A stretch of DNA of 64,000 bases from Neolewinella antarctica (lineage in GTDB: Bacteria; Bacteroidota; Bacteroidia; Chitinophagales; Saprospiraceae), in the NCBI RefSeq assembly GCF_011927835.1, contig NZ_JAATJH010000003.1, forward strand, positions 372,001 through 436,000, written 5' to 3'. Both the position numbers and the translations under genes were made by a program. Below the pieces are notes generated by a model. It did no database searches. It worked only from the letters and a program-made list of their open reading frames with translations, and was not told where the DNA came from. Positions 9,488 to 17,560 of this stretch are shown here, in pieces. Numbering within the stretch: position 1 is the stretch's first letter; each line of letters starts with the position of its first letter.

Positions 9488-10087
9488 ATGACTACCGATA
9501 CCCTTGATTTCGACGCTACCCGCACCGATGCTTCCGTGCGATTTGCCGGCTTCGGCGTACGCCTCGGCGCTACCGTTATCGATTACCTGGTGCTCCTCCC
9601 GTTCATTGGAGCCGTCACCTACTTTACGATGTTCAGCCCCAATTTCAGTATGCTGGCGCTAACGAGTATTCTTTCCCTACTGTACAAGCCGGTGATGGAA
9701 GGGATTTACGGGGCGACCGTGGGGAAGATGGCGACCAAAATCAAGGTTGTCGCCAAGGAGAACGAACCGATCACGCTGAGTCAGTCTTTTCTGCGCGCCG
9801 CTCCCTGGCTGGTGGCGGGCATCGTCGGCCTTTATTTCAACTACCTCATTTTTCAGATTCCTGGCATTGAAAACGCCGATGGCTTCATGGAGTACGGGCT
9901 GATCGTAGCCGAACACCAGGCCGAGCAGGGCACCTCGCTGAATACTATTCTGCAACAGTCGATCGCTTGGTTACCCCTAGTTTCCGCTTTGGTGATGCTG
10001 GGAAATAAGCGTAAGCAAGCCGCCCACGATTTACTCGCCGAAACCTACGTCGTGTACAAAGACCCGGCACCCGGGTCGCTGATGTAA
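9488..10087 (+). CDS. RDD-family membrane protein (paralogue 1)
   Basis: 199 residues with an N-terminal RDD domain: FGVRLGATVIDYLVL (the Arg-x-x-x...Asp signature), three to four hydrophobic segments, and a basic loop GKMATKIKVV typical of the family (G-x-x-x-x-x-I-x-V). RDD proteins are small inner-membrane proteins of mostly unknown function; a few are linked to ion exchange. It is followed 35 nt later by a second RDD gene with the same layout (ILSLLYKPVMEGIYGATVGK versus IVVGGAYKPLMEARYGWTLGK), indicating tandem duplication. Exact function unknown. Confidence 0.85.
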   Translation: MTTDTLDFDATRTDASVRFAGFGVRLGATVIDYLVLLPFIGAVTYFTMFSPNFSMLALTSILSLLYKPVMEGIYGATVGKMATKIKVVAKENEPITLSQSFLRAAPWLVAGIVGLYFNYLIFQIPGIENADGFMEYGLIVAEHQAEQGTSLNTILQQSIAWLPLVSALVMLGNKRKQAAHDLLAETYVVYKDPAPGSLM

Positions 10088-10109
10088 GCATCCTTCGGGA
10101 CAAAACTTT

Positions 10110-10118
10110 TACCTTCGC
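10110..10118 (+). promoter_or_regulatory. -7 box of second RDD gene, leaderless configuration
   Basis: TACCTTCGC ends 4 nt before the GTG start at 10123, although the first RDD gene stops only 22 nt upstream. This suggests an internal promoter giving a leaderless mRNA. Confidence 0.5.
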
Positions 10119-10122
10119 GTCC

Positions 10123-10680
10123 GTGCAGCCTAACCCAACTACCTACGCTCCGGCCAGCTTTTTTCGCCGGGCCTTAGCCTACTTTATCGATTCCATCCTG
10201 ATCGGTCTCGCGACTGCGCCGGCCTACTATTTCCTCATCTACGAAGGGAGTTTGTACGCCGGCATTGCGATCATCGTGGTCGGTGGTGCTTACAAACCCT
10301 TAATGGAAGCCCGCTACGGGTGGACGCTTGGTAAACTAAGTCAGCGCATTCAGATTGTTGACGTAGTAACCGGGGTCAAACCCGACCTCAACCAGAGCCT
10401 GCTTCGCTATTTACCCTGGGCGATCGGAGTTTTAACCGGCATTTTGGTCACGATACGGGTTTTTGAACAGCCAGACTTTGACGAGGTCAAGGATATTTTC
10501 CAGTACGTCGAAGCCATGCAAAAGAGCTCGCTGAGTGAGAACTTTTTCGTTCGGAACGTCTCGAGCTTGCCCATTTTCTCCAGCGTCTGGATGATCTCTG
10601 ACCCACTGCGGCAGACGCTACACGACAAGCTGGCCAAGACGCTGGTGGTGGCCATGCCGGAAGAATCGGTGACGCCCTGA
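10123..10680 (+). CDS. RDD-family membrane protein (paralogue 2)
   Basis: 185 residues, GTG start. The RDD signature is FFRRALAYFIDSILIGLA, then YKPLMEARYGWTLGKLSQRIQIV, with three to four membrane segments. It is a tandem paralogue of the gene ending at 10087. The pair may be co-transcribed, or the second may use its own promoter at 10110. A strong terminator follows. The function of RDD proteins is not established; envelope or ion homeostasis is a guess. Confidence 0.85.
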   Translation: MQPNPTTYAPASFFRRALAYFIDSILIGLATAPAYYFLIYEGSLYAGIAIIVVGGAYKPLMEARYGWTLGKLSQRIQIVDVVTGVKPDLNQSLLRYLPWAIGVLTGILVTIRVFEQPDFDEVKDIFQYVEAMQKSSLSENFFVRNVSSLPIFSSVWMISDPLRQTLHDKLAKTLVVAMPEESVTP

Positions 10681-10682
10681 AT

Positions 10683-10723
10683 AAAAAAATCCCCCGCCTG
10701 CCTGACGCAGCGCGGGGGATTTC
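10683..10723. terminator. Bidirectional intrinsic terminator
   Basis: Stem AATCCCCCGC (10688-10697) / GCGGGGGATT (10712-10721), with an A run on the left and TT on the right, between convergent genes ending at 10680 and 10742. Confidence 0.85.
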
Positions 10724-10741
10724 TTAGTCCGGGAGATTTAA

Positions 10742-11566
10742 CTATTTACCTTCTTCCGTGGGGTTTGCCCGCAACGTAAACGTGCGGGTAACTGGGTTGA
10801 GGGGCGCGTCCACTACCTCGCCGTCCTTCACCAGCGTGAGGGTGACTTCGTTCTCACCCATCGGCAGACCGGTTAGGAAGTAAGGACGCCATTCGGTGAC
10901 GTCGAATTCTTCGGTGCCGTTCACGACGGCCTTGACGTGGTAGCCATCCTCACTGAGCTCTGCGTTGACGGGGTAGAAATCCAGCATCACGTTCTCGGTC
11001 TCTTTTTCGCCGGTGTAGGTCCCCTTCGGGCGGCTGTAGAAAAGCATCGGCTCGGTAATGTCGGTGGTGCCGGAGAAGCTGCCGGCGCTGACGTCGGTGC
11101 GCACGGCGCGGTGGGCGGCGGGCGTCTTGATCGACTCGTGGTAGGAGCGGCTCAGGAAGGTCAGGATGTAGTGGTTGCCGTCGGGAATTTCTTGCTCGAA
11201 TTCGGGCGTGTACTTGGCGATGTAGGGCTCATTGTTGAGAATGAGGTGGGCGTGCTGGCCCTTGTCGGAGTTGGCGCACATAATCTGCTCGGCGTCGTCG
11301 GTCTGCTTACCGAACGTGTAGCCGGTGGTATTGTAGTCGAAGTTGCCCTTCGTGTACGTCCATTCGGTGATGGCCGCATCCTGAAATTCTTCGGTGGGCG
11401 GCATCGGCGTGAGTTGGATGGTGCCGCTGTTGCTGGCTCCGAGCTCGTCGTTTTCGTTGAGTTTGGCTTCGTTTTCGGCTACGTTGTCCATCGGGCTCGT
11501 GCGGTTGCCGCAGGCGGAAATAGCGAGGGTAAACAGCGCTAGGAAGAGTAAATTGGTAATTTTCAT
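10742..11566 (-). CDS. Lipoprotein of unknown function
   Basis: 274 residues. The N-terminus MKITNLLFLALFTLAISAC is a signal peptide with lipobox ISAC, so the protein is probably lipid-anchored. The mature part starts with a polar linker (MDNVAENEAKLNENDELG), followed by a beta-rich region (ITEWTYTKGNFDYNTTGYTFG; HLILNNEPYIAKY; HYILTFLSRSYHESIK) and a final immunoglobulin-like strand set (NEVTLTLVKDGEVVDAPLNP). I do not recognise a named family. Residues such as GQHAHLILN and HYILTFLSRSYHES suggest a conserved fold possibly binding a ligand or metal, but that is speculation. Convergent with the RDD pair. Confidence 0.75.
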   Translation of the reverse strand: MKITNLLFLALFTLAISACGNRTSPMDNVAENEAKLNENDELGASNSGTIQLTPMPPTEEFQDAAITEWTYTKGNFDYNTTGYTFGKQTDDAEQIMCANSDKGQHAHLILNNEPYIAKYTPEFEQEIPDGNHYILTFLSRSYHESIKTPAAHRAVRTDVSAGSFSGTTDITEPMLFYSRPKGTYTGEKETENVMLDFYPVNAELSEDGYHVKAVVNGTEEFDVTEWRPYFLTGLPMGENEVTLTLVKDGEVVDAPLNPVTRTFTLRANPTEEGK

Positions 11567-11599
11567 AGTTGTGTGTTGGATTAGAATTTATGTCTCGGG

Positions 11600-11615
11600 G
11601 CGCGGCCGCGGGTGC
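11600..11615 (-). repeat. GC-rich 16-mer variant
   Basis: GCACCCGCGGCCGCGC on the minus strand (one mismatch to the family), 34 nt upstream of the lipoprotein start. Confidence 0.6.
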
Positions 11616-11739
11616 CAGCAGGATGGGGAAGAAGCTATGGAAGAATAAAGTTTTCGAGTACTTTAGTACGGATAACTTTCTAATACAAAGCAGCGACAAT
11701 ACTTGTCTCAGCTAAGGCCCGGAGGGTCGTCTATTGTAG

Positions 11740-11765
11740 CGTGGGGATGCTTCCCCACGTTTTCG
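11740..11765 (+). terminator. Orphan terminator hairpin upstream of copA
   Basis: Perfect 8-bp stem CGTGGGGA / TCCCCACG with a TGCT loop, followed by TTTTCG, on the plus strand 113 nt before copA. No plus-strand gene ends nearby, so it would terminate either a small RNA or a leader of copA. Confidence 0.55.
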
Positions 11766-11877
11766 TTATTTGAAACATAGTCGTCAAAAAAACCCACCAC
11801 CCAGCAACACCTACATAACCTAAGCACCACCCAGGTGTTGAGTACAAGCGAACCTTTTCTACCGCCCCAAACCAAAC

Positions 11878-14064
11878 ATGCCCCGTATGTCCCCCACCAA
11901 AGATATCGTCGAACTCCGCGTCGATGGCATGGACTGCAACAACTGCGCCACCTCCATCCAGCGCTTTCTGGAACGCAAGGGGCTGCAGGACGTCCTCGTT
12001 AACTTCCAGACCCGTGAAGTCCGCTACCGCCGCGACGACCTGAGCCTCGACGAACCCGCCGTTAAGGCCGGCATTAAGAAGCTCGGTTTCACCGTCGTCG
12101 AAGAAGCGCCCCCGGGCCACGAAGGTCACGTGCACGACCACGCCACGACCGCCCGCCGCCGCCTGCTCTTCTGCGCAATACTCACCGCCCCGCTGCTCAT
12201 CGCTCACCTGCTGATGGCCTTTGGCGTCGAAGTAGGCTTAATGCATAATAAATGGTTACAATTGGCCCTGGCCGGCCCCGTCTACGCCGTCGGTGGGCTC
12301 TATTTCGGTCGCTCCGCCTTTGCCGGCTTGCGGGAGCGGATGCTGAACATGGATGTGCTAATTTTCCTTGGTGCCACCGCGGCGTTTGTGTACTCGATTG
12401 TCGGATTCGTGTGGAACGACCCGCAGTATTATTTCTTCGAAACGGCCGCGACCATCATCACGCTCGTCCTGGTCGGTAACTGGCTGGAAGCGCGTGCGGT
12501 CGAAAAGACAACCACCGCCATCGGTGCCCTGTCCGACCTCCAGGAAACCAAAGCCAACCGACTAACAGCAAGTGGAACTTTAGTGAGTTTGCCCGTGGAA
12601 GAGGTTGAAGTAGGTGACTTACTCCAGATCAACACCGGCGATAAAATCCCCCTCGATGGAACCATCACCACCGGAAACATAAGCGTGAACGAAGCCATGC
12701 TGACCGGCGAAAGCTTACCCGTTGACAAGCGAACGGGCGAAGCTATCCTGGGCGGTTCCCTCATCGTTTCCGGCCAGGCGACCTACACCGTTACGGCGGG
12801 CTACCGTGACGGAACCCTCGCGCAAATTATCGAATTAGTTAAAACCGCCCAGGCCGACAAACCTTCCCTCCAACGACTGGCCGATCGGGTGAGCGCGGTT
12901 TTCGTCCCGGTAGTCATCGGCATCTCCGTCCTGACGTTCCTGCTCGGGTGGCTAACCGGCTACGCTACCCTGACCCAGGCGATTATGAACGCCATCGCCG
13001 TGCTGCTAATTTCCTGCCCCTGCGCGATGGGCCTGGCCACGCCAACGGCCGTCATGGTCGGGGTAGGGCGGTTGGCACGCATGGGCGTCCTGATCCGGGG
13101 CGGCAGCACGCTGGAACGGTTCGCTGGCGTCGAGCGGATGGTCTTCGACAAGACCGGAACGTTGACGACCGGCGAGTTGCGGGTAGGTAATTTCGGCGTA
13201 GCGGAAGGCGAAGACCCACAAACTTTGCTCTCCCTGATCTACCGAATGGAACAAGCGTCTAGCCACCCGATCGCTAAGAGCATTCGGGATTACACTAAAG
13301 GTCTGCTACCCACCAACTTTGCATCCCGACAAAGTACGGGACCAATTGATGGCCAGCCCGCGCCCGCGCAAAGTATTACTGAAGTCCCCGGTAAGGGTTT
13401 GGTGATGAGTAGTGACAATACCGCCTACTTTCTGGGCGCAGCTCGGCACCTCACGACATCCGTACCTCCCACCGGAACCGACATCGTACTCACGCGCGAC
13501 GAGAAATTAGTGGCTTGGCTAAGCCTGTCCGACGACCTCCGACCCGGCGCGAAAGCAGTGATCGACGACCTAAAATCCGTCAACATCGAGCCCGCATTAC
13601 TGACCGGAGATAGCGCAACGAAAGCTCACCGCGTAGCCGACGAACTTGGCATCGTAGATGTCTACGCCGAGCAACTACCCGCGGAAAAACTAGCCGTGAT
13701 CAGCCGCCTCAGCCTGGAAAAACCAACCGCGATGGTGGGCGACGGCATCAACGACTCGGCCGCTCTTTCCCGCGCGGACGTCGGCATCTCTCTCGGCGGC
13801 GCTTCCGCCGCCGCGCTCGACGCGGCTCAAGTCGTACTGATGCGCGACGATTTGAGCTTATTGACGAGTGGCCGCAAAGTCGCCGCGCTCACGCTGCGCA
13901 CGATCAAGGAGAGCCTTTTCTGGGCCTTTAGCTACAACATTGTGGCGATTCCCTTAGCTGCATTGGGGTACCTCAACCCCATGTGGGCGGCGCTTTTCAT
14001 GGCCTTTTCCGACGTGGTGGTGATCGGTAATGCGATCCGGCTCAAAAGCCGGCGGGCTGACTAG
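11878..14064 (+). CDS. copA: Copper-exporting P1B-type ATPase
   Basis: 728-residue heavy-metal P-type ATPase. Order of features: one N-terminal HMA domain with the metal site GMDCNNCA; a His-rich linker (GHEGHVHDHATT, about residues 80-92); paired N-terminal TM helices; the actuator TGES loop (MLTGESLPV); the CPC metal-binding helix (residues 380-382 in SCPCAMGLATP); the phosphorylation motif DKTGT with Asp at residue 424; HP in SSHPIAKS; and GDGINDSAAL. The CPC signature places it with Cu+/Ag+ exporters. All catalytic residues are present. Its 3' end overlaps the convergent TraB-like gene by 4 bp. A terminator-like hairpin sits in its upstream region. Confidence 0.95.
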   Translation: MPRMSPTKDIVELRVDGMDCNNCATSIQRFLERKGLQDVLVNFQTREVRYRRDDLSLDEPAVKAGIKKLGFTVVEEAPPGHEGHVHDHATTARRRLLFCAILTAPLLIAHLLMAFGVEVGLMHNKWLQLALAGPVYAVGGLYFGRSAFAGLRERMLNMDVLIFLGATAAFVYSIVGFVWNDPQYYFFETAATIITLVLVGNWLEARAVEKTTTAIGALSDLQETKANRLTASGTLVSLPVEEVEVGDLLQINTGDKIPLDGTITTGNISVNEAMLTGESLPVDKRTGEAILGGSLIVSGQATYTVTAGYRDGTLAQIIELVKTAQADKPSLQRLADRVSAVFVPVVIGISVLTFLLGWLTGYATLTQAIMNAIAVLLISCPCAMGLATPTAVMVGVGRLARMGVLIRGGSTLERFAGVERMVFDKTGTLTTGELRVGNFGVAEGEDPQTLLSLIYRMEQASSHPIAKSIRDYTKGLLPTNFASRQSTGPIDGQPAPAQSITEVPGKGLVMSSDNTAYFLGAARHLTTSVPPTGTDIVLTRDEKLVAWLSLSDDLRPGAKAVIDDLKSVNIEPALLTGDSATKAHRVADELGIVDVYAEQLPAEKLAVISRLSLEKPTAMVGDGINDSAALSRADVGISLGGASAAALDAAQVVLMRDDLSLLTSGRKVAALTLRTIKESLFWAFSYNIVAIPLAALGYLNPMWAALFMAFSDVVVIGNAIRLKSRRAD

Positions 14065-15047
14065 TAGACGGGCTCAACGGTAACGCCCGCTTCACGCAGC
14101 AAAGCGATCACGCCCTTAGCGCCCCCGAGGTGTCCGGCGCCGACGGCGTAGAAAGTCGGGGTAGTCGCTACGGCCGCTTTGATGGTGGGTGCCCAGTTCT
14201 CGTTGCGCTTGGTAAGCAGCAGTTCTTCGAATCGAGCCATCTCCTTACCCTCTTCCTTCATAATGTTGGCCATCTCCGCCACGGCTTGCCGTTTGTACAT
14301 GTCAACCATCTGGTCCATTTGGTTAGGCTCGTCCGATTCCTCACCCTTCGCATCGTCCACGACGGCATCGTAAAGCATCGTCGCCTGCTCGTCGTAGGGG
14401 ATTGAATCGAAAAGGGAGAGCTGGAAATCCATGGATTCCAGACCGGAAATTGACTTGTTTTCGGTTTCCGCAATTTCCGTCAGTTCCATCTCGTAACTCT
14501 TGATGCCGGTAAGTCCGCCCATGCCCCCCATTCCGGGGATGCCGCCGCCCATTGGGTTAGCATCCTGGCCAACCATGGCGGAGAGAAACATCGGTTTCAT
14601 GCGTTCGAGAAACATGAACGGCAAGCCGCTATCGTCAAAGTAGCCCTTGACGGTTTCGTACTGCGCTGCGTCGAGGTGGTCTTTGAGAGAACTACCATCA
14701 TTCATGTTGATCTTACCGAGCATTCCCATCATCTTACCGGGGTCCTGCATGTCGCGCGGGTCGATCTCAAAGACGACGGCCTGGCTGTTTTTTAGGGCTT
14801 TCAGGACCCGGTCGGGCATAAAATAATCTTCTTCGGGGATGAGGTGGATCGTGCCGAAAAGGTAACTCGGCTCCTGCATACCCTGCGTGGTAATTTTCCA
14901 GAGTAGGGTGGTATCGTTCACGCCCGGCGCTCCGGTCTTGGCTGCCACCGCGGCGTCGCTTCCTTGCGCATTGACCGCCGTGCCCGTTTTAGGGGAGCAG
15001 CTGACGATGAAAACAAAGGAGAAAAAAGTAAGTACTAAAGAACGCAT
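14061..15047 (-). CDS. TraB/GumN-family lipoprotein
   Basis: 328 residues; MRSLVLTFFSFVFIVSC is a lipoprotein signal peptide. The TraB/GumN fold signatures are visible: LLWKITTQGMQEPSYLFGTIHLIP (GxxH) after a short linker, VVFEIDPRD, and GAGHLGGAKGVIALL at the C-terminus. Members are related to Tiki-type metalloproteases; the two GxxH motifs are both retained here, so protease activity is plausible but not proven. A Gly/Met-rich insert (PMGGGIPGMGGMGGLTG, about residues 165-181) is unusual for the family. Convergent with copA (4-bp overlap); there is no evident functional link apart from envelope location. Confidence 0.85.
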   Translation of the reverse strand: MRSLVLTFFSFVFIVSCSPKTGTAVNAQGSDAAVAAKTGAPGVNDTTLLWKITTQGMQEPSYLFGTIHLIPEEDYFMPDRVLKALKNSQAVVFEIDPRDMQDPGKMMGMLGKINMNDGSSLKDHLDAAQYETVKGYFDDSGLPFMFLERMKPMFLSAMVGQDANPMGGGIPGMGGMGGLTGIKSYEMELTEIAETENKSISGLESMDFQLSLFDSIPYDEQATMLYDAVVDDAKGEESDEPNQMDQMVDMYKRQAVAEMANIMKEEGKEMARFEELLLTKRNENWAPTIKAAVATTPTFYAVGAGHLGGAKGVIALLREAGVTVEPVY

Positions 15048-15216
15048 AGTTAATAGTTGGGGCCGGGGCCGATTAGCCCTGCTAGAACTTGGTGAACGCG
15101 GGATTAGTTGTGGCCGGGAGGAGGGGGCATACGTGGAGTTGAAGTTGCGGGTGCCCCGATAAAGTACGGGACTAACTTACCCGTCGCCGCCGCGGGTGCG
15201 GGGTTTATTATAGGGT

Positions 15217-15348
15217 GAGGGCCTCCGACCCGAATGCACGTACGGCAACACTGTCTAATACTATCGCGATTCATTAGGTCGAGGGCCTCTGGCCCGAATG
15301 CACGTACGGCAACACTGTCTAATACTATCACAATTCATTAGGTCGAGG
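15217..15348. repeat. Two tandem 64-bp units, first orientation
   Basis: Units start at 15217 and 15281, differ at only a few positions and begin GAGGGCCTCYGRCCCGAATG; a third copy is only begun at 15345. The segment GGCCTC..GGCC resembles a small palindrome. Confidence 0.9.
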
Positions 15349-15427
15349 GGTTGGTTACGCTACTGACTTCTTTGGTCCACCACGACCCCGATAGCTAGCG
15401 GGAGTTCGGTAGAGCTACCGCTATTAC

Positions 15428-15640
15428 ATTCGGGCCAGAGGCCCTCAACCTAACCTATTGTTGGGGCGGGTGACGTTACCGCACTGACGTTCGGGCCGGA
15501 GGCCCTCAACCTAACCCAGCTTTAGGGCGGGAGACGCTACCGCACTGATATTTGATCCGGAGGCACTCAGCCTAGCTTAGTATTGGAGCGGGTGACGTTA
15601 CCGTACCGTCATTCGGGCCGGAAGCCCTCAACTCGGAAGA
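15428..15640. repeat. Four 61-bp units, opposite orientation to 15217 set
   Basis: Units begin at 15428, 15489, 15550 and 15611 with ATTCGGGCCRGAGGCCCTCA or diverged forms, then a variable part ending GACGTTACCGCACTGA. The conserved core is the reverse complement of the core in the 15217-15348 units, so the whole spacer is a large inverted cluster. Together the two sets account for most of the 666-bp gap 15048-15713, in which I see no gene. Confidence 0.85.
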
Positions 15641-15660
15641 GAAACAAATAAATCCCTAAA

Positions 15661-15693
15661 TTTGCGCGACCAACCGGAAGTCCGTACCTTCGC
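15661..15693 (+). promoter_or_regulatory. Promoter of rpmE2 (-33 TTTG, -7 TACCTTCGC)
   Basis: TTTG at 15661-15664 and TACCTTCGC at 15685-15693 are separated by 20 nt, the spacing of the Bacteroidota housekeeping promoter. The start codon follows 20 nt later. Confidence 0.65.
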
Positions 15694-15713
15694 GCTCCGA
15701 AAATAAAAAGGTA

Positions 15714-16103
15714 ATGAAAAAAGATCTTCACCCCGAGAACTACCGCACCGTCATCTTCCGTGACATCAACGCCAACGAAAGCTGGCTCAGCCGGAGCGCG
15801 GCCAAGTCGCGTGAAACGGACACCTTTGAAGGTGAGGAGTACCCACTGATCAAGTTGGAAATCTCCAGCGCTTCCCACCCCTTCTTTACGGGTAAGATGC
15901 AGTTCGTGGACACCGCCGGTCGTATCGACAAGTTCAACAAGAAGTTCGGCAAGTCGCGTTTCGCCAAGAAATTAGGCGAAGACGAAGGCACGGAAGCTAC
16001 CGATGAGGCGACCCCGGCTACCGCTGAGGTAACCGCGGAAGCTACTCCCGCCAAGAAGGAAGAGGTTACTTCCACTACGGAAGCGACCCCGGCCGCTGAG
16101 TAA
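15714..16103 (+). CDS. rpmE2: Type B 50S ribosomal protein L31 with acidic/Ala-Thr tail
   Basis: The first ~85 residues are a type B L31 ([18 protein letters not shown] ... [29 protein letters not shown]). The CxxC zinc ligands of type A L31 are absent, as expected for type B. The protein continues for ~40 further residues rich in Ala, Thr, Glu and Lys ([24 protein letters not shown]), longer than the usual ~80-90. Such low-complexity tails on ribosomal proteins occur in some Bacteroidota; no role is known to me. Own promoter upstream, intrinsic terminator downstream. Confidence 0.93.
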   Translation: MKKDLHPENYRTVIFRDINANESWLSRSAAKSRETDTFEGEEYPLIKLEISSASHPFFTGKMQFVDTAGRIDKFNKKFGKSRFAKKLGEDEGTEATDEATPATAEVTAEATPAKKEEVTSTTEATPAAE

Positions 16104-16137
16104 AGCGCTCCGTTCGTGGGTTGTCCAACTCCGCCGT

Positions 16138-16173
16138 AAAGCCCGAAGTGAACCTTGGTTTGCTTCGGGCTTT
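16138..16173 (+). terminator. Terminator of rpmE2
   Basis: Perfect 11-bp stem AAAGCCCGAAG / CTTCGGGCTTT with a 14-nt loop, 34 nt after the L31 stop. The trailing T tract is short, being mostly within the stem. Confidence 0.75.
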
Positions 16174-16233
16174 GCCGTTTGTACTTTTGCCCGCCGTGCT
16201 GCACGACCGGGCGCCGCATTTTAATCAGACCTC

Positions 16234-17448
16234 ATGACCAAGCTAATCCTATTCGACTCCGACGTCCGCAACCACCTACTGCCCCTGACCTACAGCCGCC
16301 CCGTGGGGGATTTACGGATCGGCATCCTTACCATCCGGGAAAAGTGGGAACAGCATTTACGGTTATCCGGGAGTTTCTTGACGGACGATAGTTTGCGGGC
16401 GCTCTTTCCCGTGAGCTACGGCGACCGGAACATCTTGGTGAACGGGTGCGTGTTGCCGGACGAGGAGTTGGCCGCGCTGGTGCTCGATCTGGACCCTGGC
16501 CAGGCGTACCGCAAGGACGGGCGGCTGATTGCTACGTGCCTGGACAAAGCCGCGGTGGAAGCACTGGTCAACGACGACGTTTTTAACGACATCAAGGCAT
16601 TCGAACTGAGCGACTACACACCGCAGACAATTCTCCGCCCGGCCGATATTTTTGGCCAGAACGCCGCGCAGATTCGGGCGGATTACGACTTATTGACGAA
16701 AGACAAAACTTCCGGTACGCCGTCTGCCACCAACACAATCATTGGGCCGGCGGAAAACTTATTTCTGGAGGAAGGCGTAACGATGGAAGCCTGCGTCCTA
16801 AACGTGACCGAGGGGCCGATCTACCTCGGTAAGAACAGTACTTTACTGGAAGGAGCTTTACTGCGCGGGCCCATTGCCCTCGGGGAGCGATCCACCATCA
16901 AGATGGGCGCGAAGATCTACGGAGGGACGACCATCGGCCCGGACTGTAAGGTGGGCGGCGAGGTCAGTAACGTAGTCTTCCACGGTAACAGTAATAAGGG
17001 CCACGACGGTTACCTGGGCAACGCCGTCATCGGCCAGTGGTGTAACATCGGTGCGGATACGAACGCCAGCAATCTGAAAAACGACTACGGAGAAGTGCGC
17101 GTGTGGAGCTACGTGGAGGAGAAATTTGCCGACACCGGCTTACAATTCCACGGCCTCATCATGGCGGACCACGCCAAACTCGCCATCAACACCATGCTCA
17201 ATACCGGTACGGTAATCGGCTTTTCCGCGAACGTGTACGGCGAGGGCTTTCCCCGGGCGTTCATCCCCAGCTTCGTGTGGGGCGGGGCGGGCGGTATGGT
17301 CACCTACCGGCTGGACAAGGCCATCGCGACCGCCGAGCGGGTCGTGGCGCGCCGCCACCAAGAATTGACGGAAGCAGACCGAGCCTTGTTCACCACCCTT
17401 TTCGAGCAAACCAGTAAGTGGCGAAAGTGGGAAAACGCTGGCAAGTAA
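16234..17448 (+). CDS. GlmU-family sugar nucleotidyltransferase/acetyltransferase (Bacteroidota type)
   Basis: 404 residues. The N-terminus (MTKLILFDSDVRNHLLPLTYSRPVGDLRIGILTIREKWEQHL) is typical of the alternative GlmU-like proteins of Bacteroidota, which lack the canonical GxGTRM pyrophosphorylase loop. The C-terminal half is a left-handed beta-helix (IYLGKNSTLLEGALLRGPIALGERSTIKMGAKIYGGTTIG) with the conserved NVVFHGNSNKGHDGYLGNAVIG and GADTNASNLKNDYGEV stretches. Probable role: formation of UDP-GlcNAc for peptidoglycan and glycans, from glucosamine-1-phosphate. Preceded by rpmE2 on the same strand, but separated by a terminator. Confidence 0.85.
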   Translation: MTKLILFDSDVRNHLLPLTYSRPVGDLRIGILTIREKWEQHLRLSGSFLTDDSLRALFPVSYGDRNILVNGCVLPDEELAALVLDLDPGQAYRKDGRLIATCLDKAAVEALVNDDVFNDIKAFELSDYTPQTILRPADIFGQNAAQIRADYDLLTKDKTSGTPSATNTIIGPAENLFLEEGVTMEACVLNVTEGPIYLGKNSTLLEGALLRGPIALGERSTIKMGAKIYGGTTIGPDCKVGGEVSNVVFHGNSNKGHDGYLGNAVIGQWCNIGADTNASNLKNDYGEVRVWSYVEEKFADTGLQFHGLIMADHAKLAINTMLNTGTVIGFSANVYGEGFPRAFIPSFVWGGAGGMVTYRLDKAIATAERVVARRHQELTEADRALFTTLFEQTSKWRKWENAGK

Positions 17449-17560
17449 GCACCGGAACTATCCGTCAGCGTGAAGCTTTGGGGTGATAAACAGCGGTCTC
17501 TAACAAAGTCCGCGACGGGCAAAATTACCGGGGTGAGCCCACGAAACGCTCTTTTTGCCC

